A stretch of DNA of 64,000 nt, taken from an uncultured Pelagibacteraceae bacterium. Lineage in GTDB: Bacteria; Pseudomonadota; Alphaproteobacteria; Pelagibacterales; AG-422-B15. Shown in pieces: positions 62,432 to 64,000 of the stretch. Under the pieces are notes generated by a model. The model made no database searches. It had not been told where the DNA came from and saw only the letters and a program-made list of their open reading frames with translations. Positions within the stretch are counted from its first letter, which is position 1. Each line of letters begins with the position of its first letter. The position numbers and the translations under genes are program-made. The DNA is taken from NCBI GenBank assembly GCA_902544525.1, contig CACCCN010000001.1:229289-293288 (forward strand), read 5' to 3'.

Positions 62432-64000
62432 AGAATACTTCTCTTTTACCAACATGGTTTGCAGGACTAATAAAGCCGCTCTCCTCGAGTTGATCCATAA
62501 TCCTTGCGGCACGATTATATCCTATTTGTAATTTCCTTTGTAATAGACTTGTTGATGCTTTACCCTCTTTTGAAATTATTTCTAAACATTGTTGAAACAA
62601 TTCGTCCTTACTAGCTTCTTCACTATCTAAGACTATATCATTTTCATCTTCTTCTTTTAATATATCTTCATTAAACTCTGGTAGGCCTTGTTGCTTAAGT
62701 GATGCTACAATTTTTTCTACTTCTTTATCTGAGACAAAAGGACCATGAATTCGCGTAGTACGCCCACCACCCATCATTAAAAGCATATCACCTTTACCTA
62801 ATAATCTTTCTGAGCCTTCGGTTCCTAAAATAGTTCTACTGTCAAACTTTGAGCTAACCTGAAAACTTATTCTAGTTGGAAAATTAGCTTTGATCGTGCC
62901 GGTAATAACATCAACACTTGGTCTTTGTGTAGCCATAATTAAGTGGATTCCTGCTGCCCTTGCCATTTGAGAAAGGCGCTGGATAGTATGTTCAATTTCT
63001 TTTCCAGCAACCATCATTAAATCCGCCATCTCGTCGACTACAACTACTATGAAAGGCATTTTATTTAATTCTATTTCAATAGTCTCATATTTTGGTTGAC
63101 CAGTATCTGGGTTGAGTCCTGCGGGAATTTTGCGAGTTATATTTTCTTTATTTTTTATTGCTTCTTTAATTCTTTGATTGTAGCTCTCAATATTTCTAAC
63201 CCCTAAAAGTGACATCTTTTGATATCTGCCTTCCATTTCTTTTACGACCCACTTTAATGCGGTAATTGCTTTTTTTGGGTTAGTAACTACTGGTGTAATT
63301 AAATGTGGAACCCCTTCATATACTGATAATTCCAACATTTTCGGGTCTATAAGTATAAACTTACATTCTTCAGGTGAGAGTCTGTATAATATTGATAAAA
63401 TCATAACATTGATACCTACTGATTTACCTGAGCCCGTAGTTCCAGCAATCAATAAGTGGGGCATTGTTGCTAGGTCGGCAAAAAAAGCGTTTCCAGCAAT
63501 ATCTTTTCCTAATGCCAATAATAAATTTGCATCAGATGATAGAAATTTCTCTTTTTTAAATAATTCACTTAAATAAACAGCTTCTTGTGTCTTATTTGGC
63601 ATTTCAATTCCTATAACATTTTTGCCAGGTATGACTGCCACACGCGCAGAAACTGCACTCATATTTCTTGCTATATCATCGGATAAGCCAACTATCTTTG
63701 AGGCTTTAGTACCTGGTGCTGGCTCAAGCTCATACATAGTTACCACAGGCCCTGGACTAACATTAATAATTTCTCCATCAATCTTAAAATCACTCAAAAT
63801 TTCTTGTAGTTTAGTCGCGTTATTATCCATTTCTTCTTTAGAAACTAGTGAGCCTGTGGTCGTTTTTGGTGTCGATAAAATATCAATTATTGGAGGAACA
63901 TAATTATCATCTTCCTCAAAAGACATTTTTTTTTGTGTAATCTCGGCTGTTATAACATCAGTATTTATGTAATTTGAAACAGATTCATTTTTAATTGAGT
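62412..64000 (-). CDS. ftsK: DNA translocase FtsK (N-terminus cut by window edge)
   Basis: Septal DNA pump. The visible 529 residues contain the motor domain with Walker A LIAGTTGSGKSVGINVMI, Walker B FIVVVVDEMADLMMVAGKE and the C-terminal gamma winged helix (FQQCLEIISKEGKASTSLLQ, NRAARIMDQLEESGFIS) that reads KOPS. The frame stays open upstream of the ATG at 63926 to base 64000 (SVSNYINTDVITAEITQKK), so the membrane domain and linker lie outside. It pumps chromosome termini through the septum and activates XerCD. Confidence 0.96.
   Translation of the reverse strand, partial: SIKNESVSNYINTDVITAEITQKKMSFEEDDNYVPPIIDILSTPKTTTGSLVSKEEMDNNATKLQEILSDFKIDGEIINVSPGPVVTMYELEPAPGTKASKIVGLSDDIARNMSAVSARVAVIPGKNVIGIEMPNKTQEAVYLSELFKKEKFLSSDANLLLALGKDIAGNAFFADLATMPHLLIAGTTGSGKSVGINVMILSILYRLSPEECKFILIDPKMLELSVYEGVPHLITPVVTNPKKAITALKWVVKEMEGRYQKMSLLGVRNIESYNQRIKEAIKNKENITRKIPAGLNPDTGQPKYETIEIELNKMPFIVVVVDEMADLMMVAGKEIEHTIQRLSQMARAAGIHLIMATQRPSVDVITGTIKANFPTRISFQVSSKFDSRTILGTEGSERLLGKGDMLLMMGGGRTTRIHGPFVSDKEVEKIVASLKQQGLPEFNEDILKEEDENDIVLDSEEASKDELFQQCLEIISKEGKASTSLLQRKLQIGYNRAARIMDQLEESGFISPANHVGKREVFYDKFKN

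Noticed and set aside
1-64000. CRISPR arrays, insertion sequences, prophage, integrases, rRNA and tRNA genes
   Set aside because: I looked for spaced repeats, transposase or integrase proteins and RNA-gene signatures on both strands and found none.

Overview
The window is a dense, AT-rich, low-GC segment of an alphaproteobacterial chromosome. It carries about 64 protein genes and no tRNA, rRNA, IS element, prophage or CRISPR array that I can see. Gene content and order point to Alphaproteobacteria: hemE-hemH-rho, mnmE-mnmG-rsmG-parA-parB, DUF3576-leuS-lptE-holA, Tim44-like/fxsA/secB, dnaQ-coaE-aroE-maf, and tsaB-fur-plsC-miaB-phoH. Composition, very short intergenic gaps, many overlapping genes and missing minor genes (hrcA, rimI and yraN are absent from their usual places) suggest a streamlined, free-living, probably marine lineage of the SAR11 or HIMB59/AEGEAN-169 kind. 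That lineage placement is inference.

Layout. 1-9945 (mostly minus): PhoH (cut at the left edge), MiaB, acyltransferase, Fur-family regulator and TsaB; then a polysaccharide deacetylase (+), a Bax-type glucosaminidase, Nfu, UspA, TrpS and MurJ. 10042-22643: MaeB, GshB, BON lipoprotein, RsmI, LpoA-like lipoprotein, RdgB, Rph, the grpE-dnaK-dnaJ chaperone block, a hotdog thioesterase and a CurA-type reductase. 22633-27025 (minus): dapB, an SDR, a PfkB kinase, an unrecognised glycosyltransferase-like protein and galE, packed as one operon. 27069-31222 (minus): a his operon (hisB-bcp-hisH-hisA-hisF-DUF1330-hisE-hinT), divergent from hslVU. 33206-38621: YbgC-type thioesterase, Tim44-like protein, fxsA-secB, NUDIX, dnaQ, coaE, aroE and maf.

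38622-38902 is the largest gene-free gap. It lies exactly where coding direction flips from minus (maf side) to plus (hemE side), holds a perfect DnaA box and an abrupt base-composition switch, and is the probable chromosome replication origin. To its right come hemE-hemH-hemG, rho, the apt/YyaL pair (minus), mnmE-mnmG-rsmG-parA-parB (with a perfect parS inside rsmG, about 10 kb from the origin), then holA, lptE, a TPR-sulfotransferase, leuS and DUF3576 on minus. The right end has a strongly codon-biased porin with a clear terminator, yggS, an L,D-transpeptidase divergent from a degenerate response regulator, a PuuA-type glutamine synthetase homologue, lolA and ftsK (cut at the right edge).

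I did not find an obviously new multi-gene system. The most useful leads are the origin/parS region, a gammaproteobacterial-type HemG in the slot usually held by HemJ, a C-rich rut-like leader before rho, paired operator-like sites upstream of the porin, a pseudo-receiver regulator, and an unusual dapB-SDR-PfkB-glycosyltransferase-galE operon.
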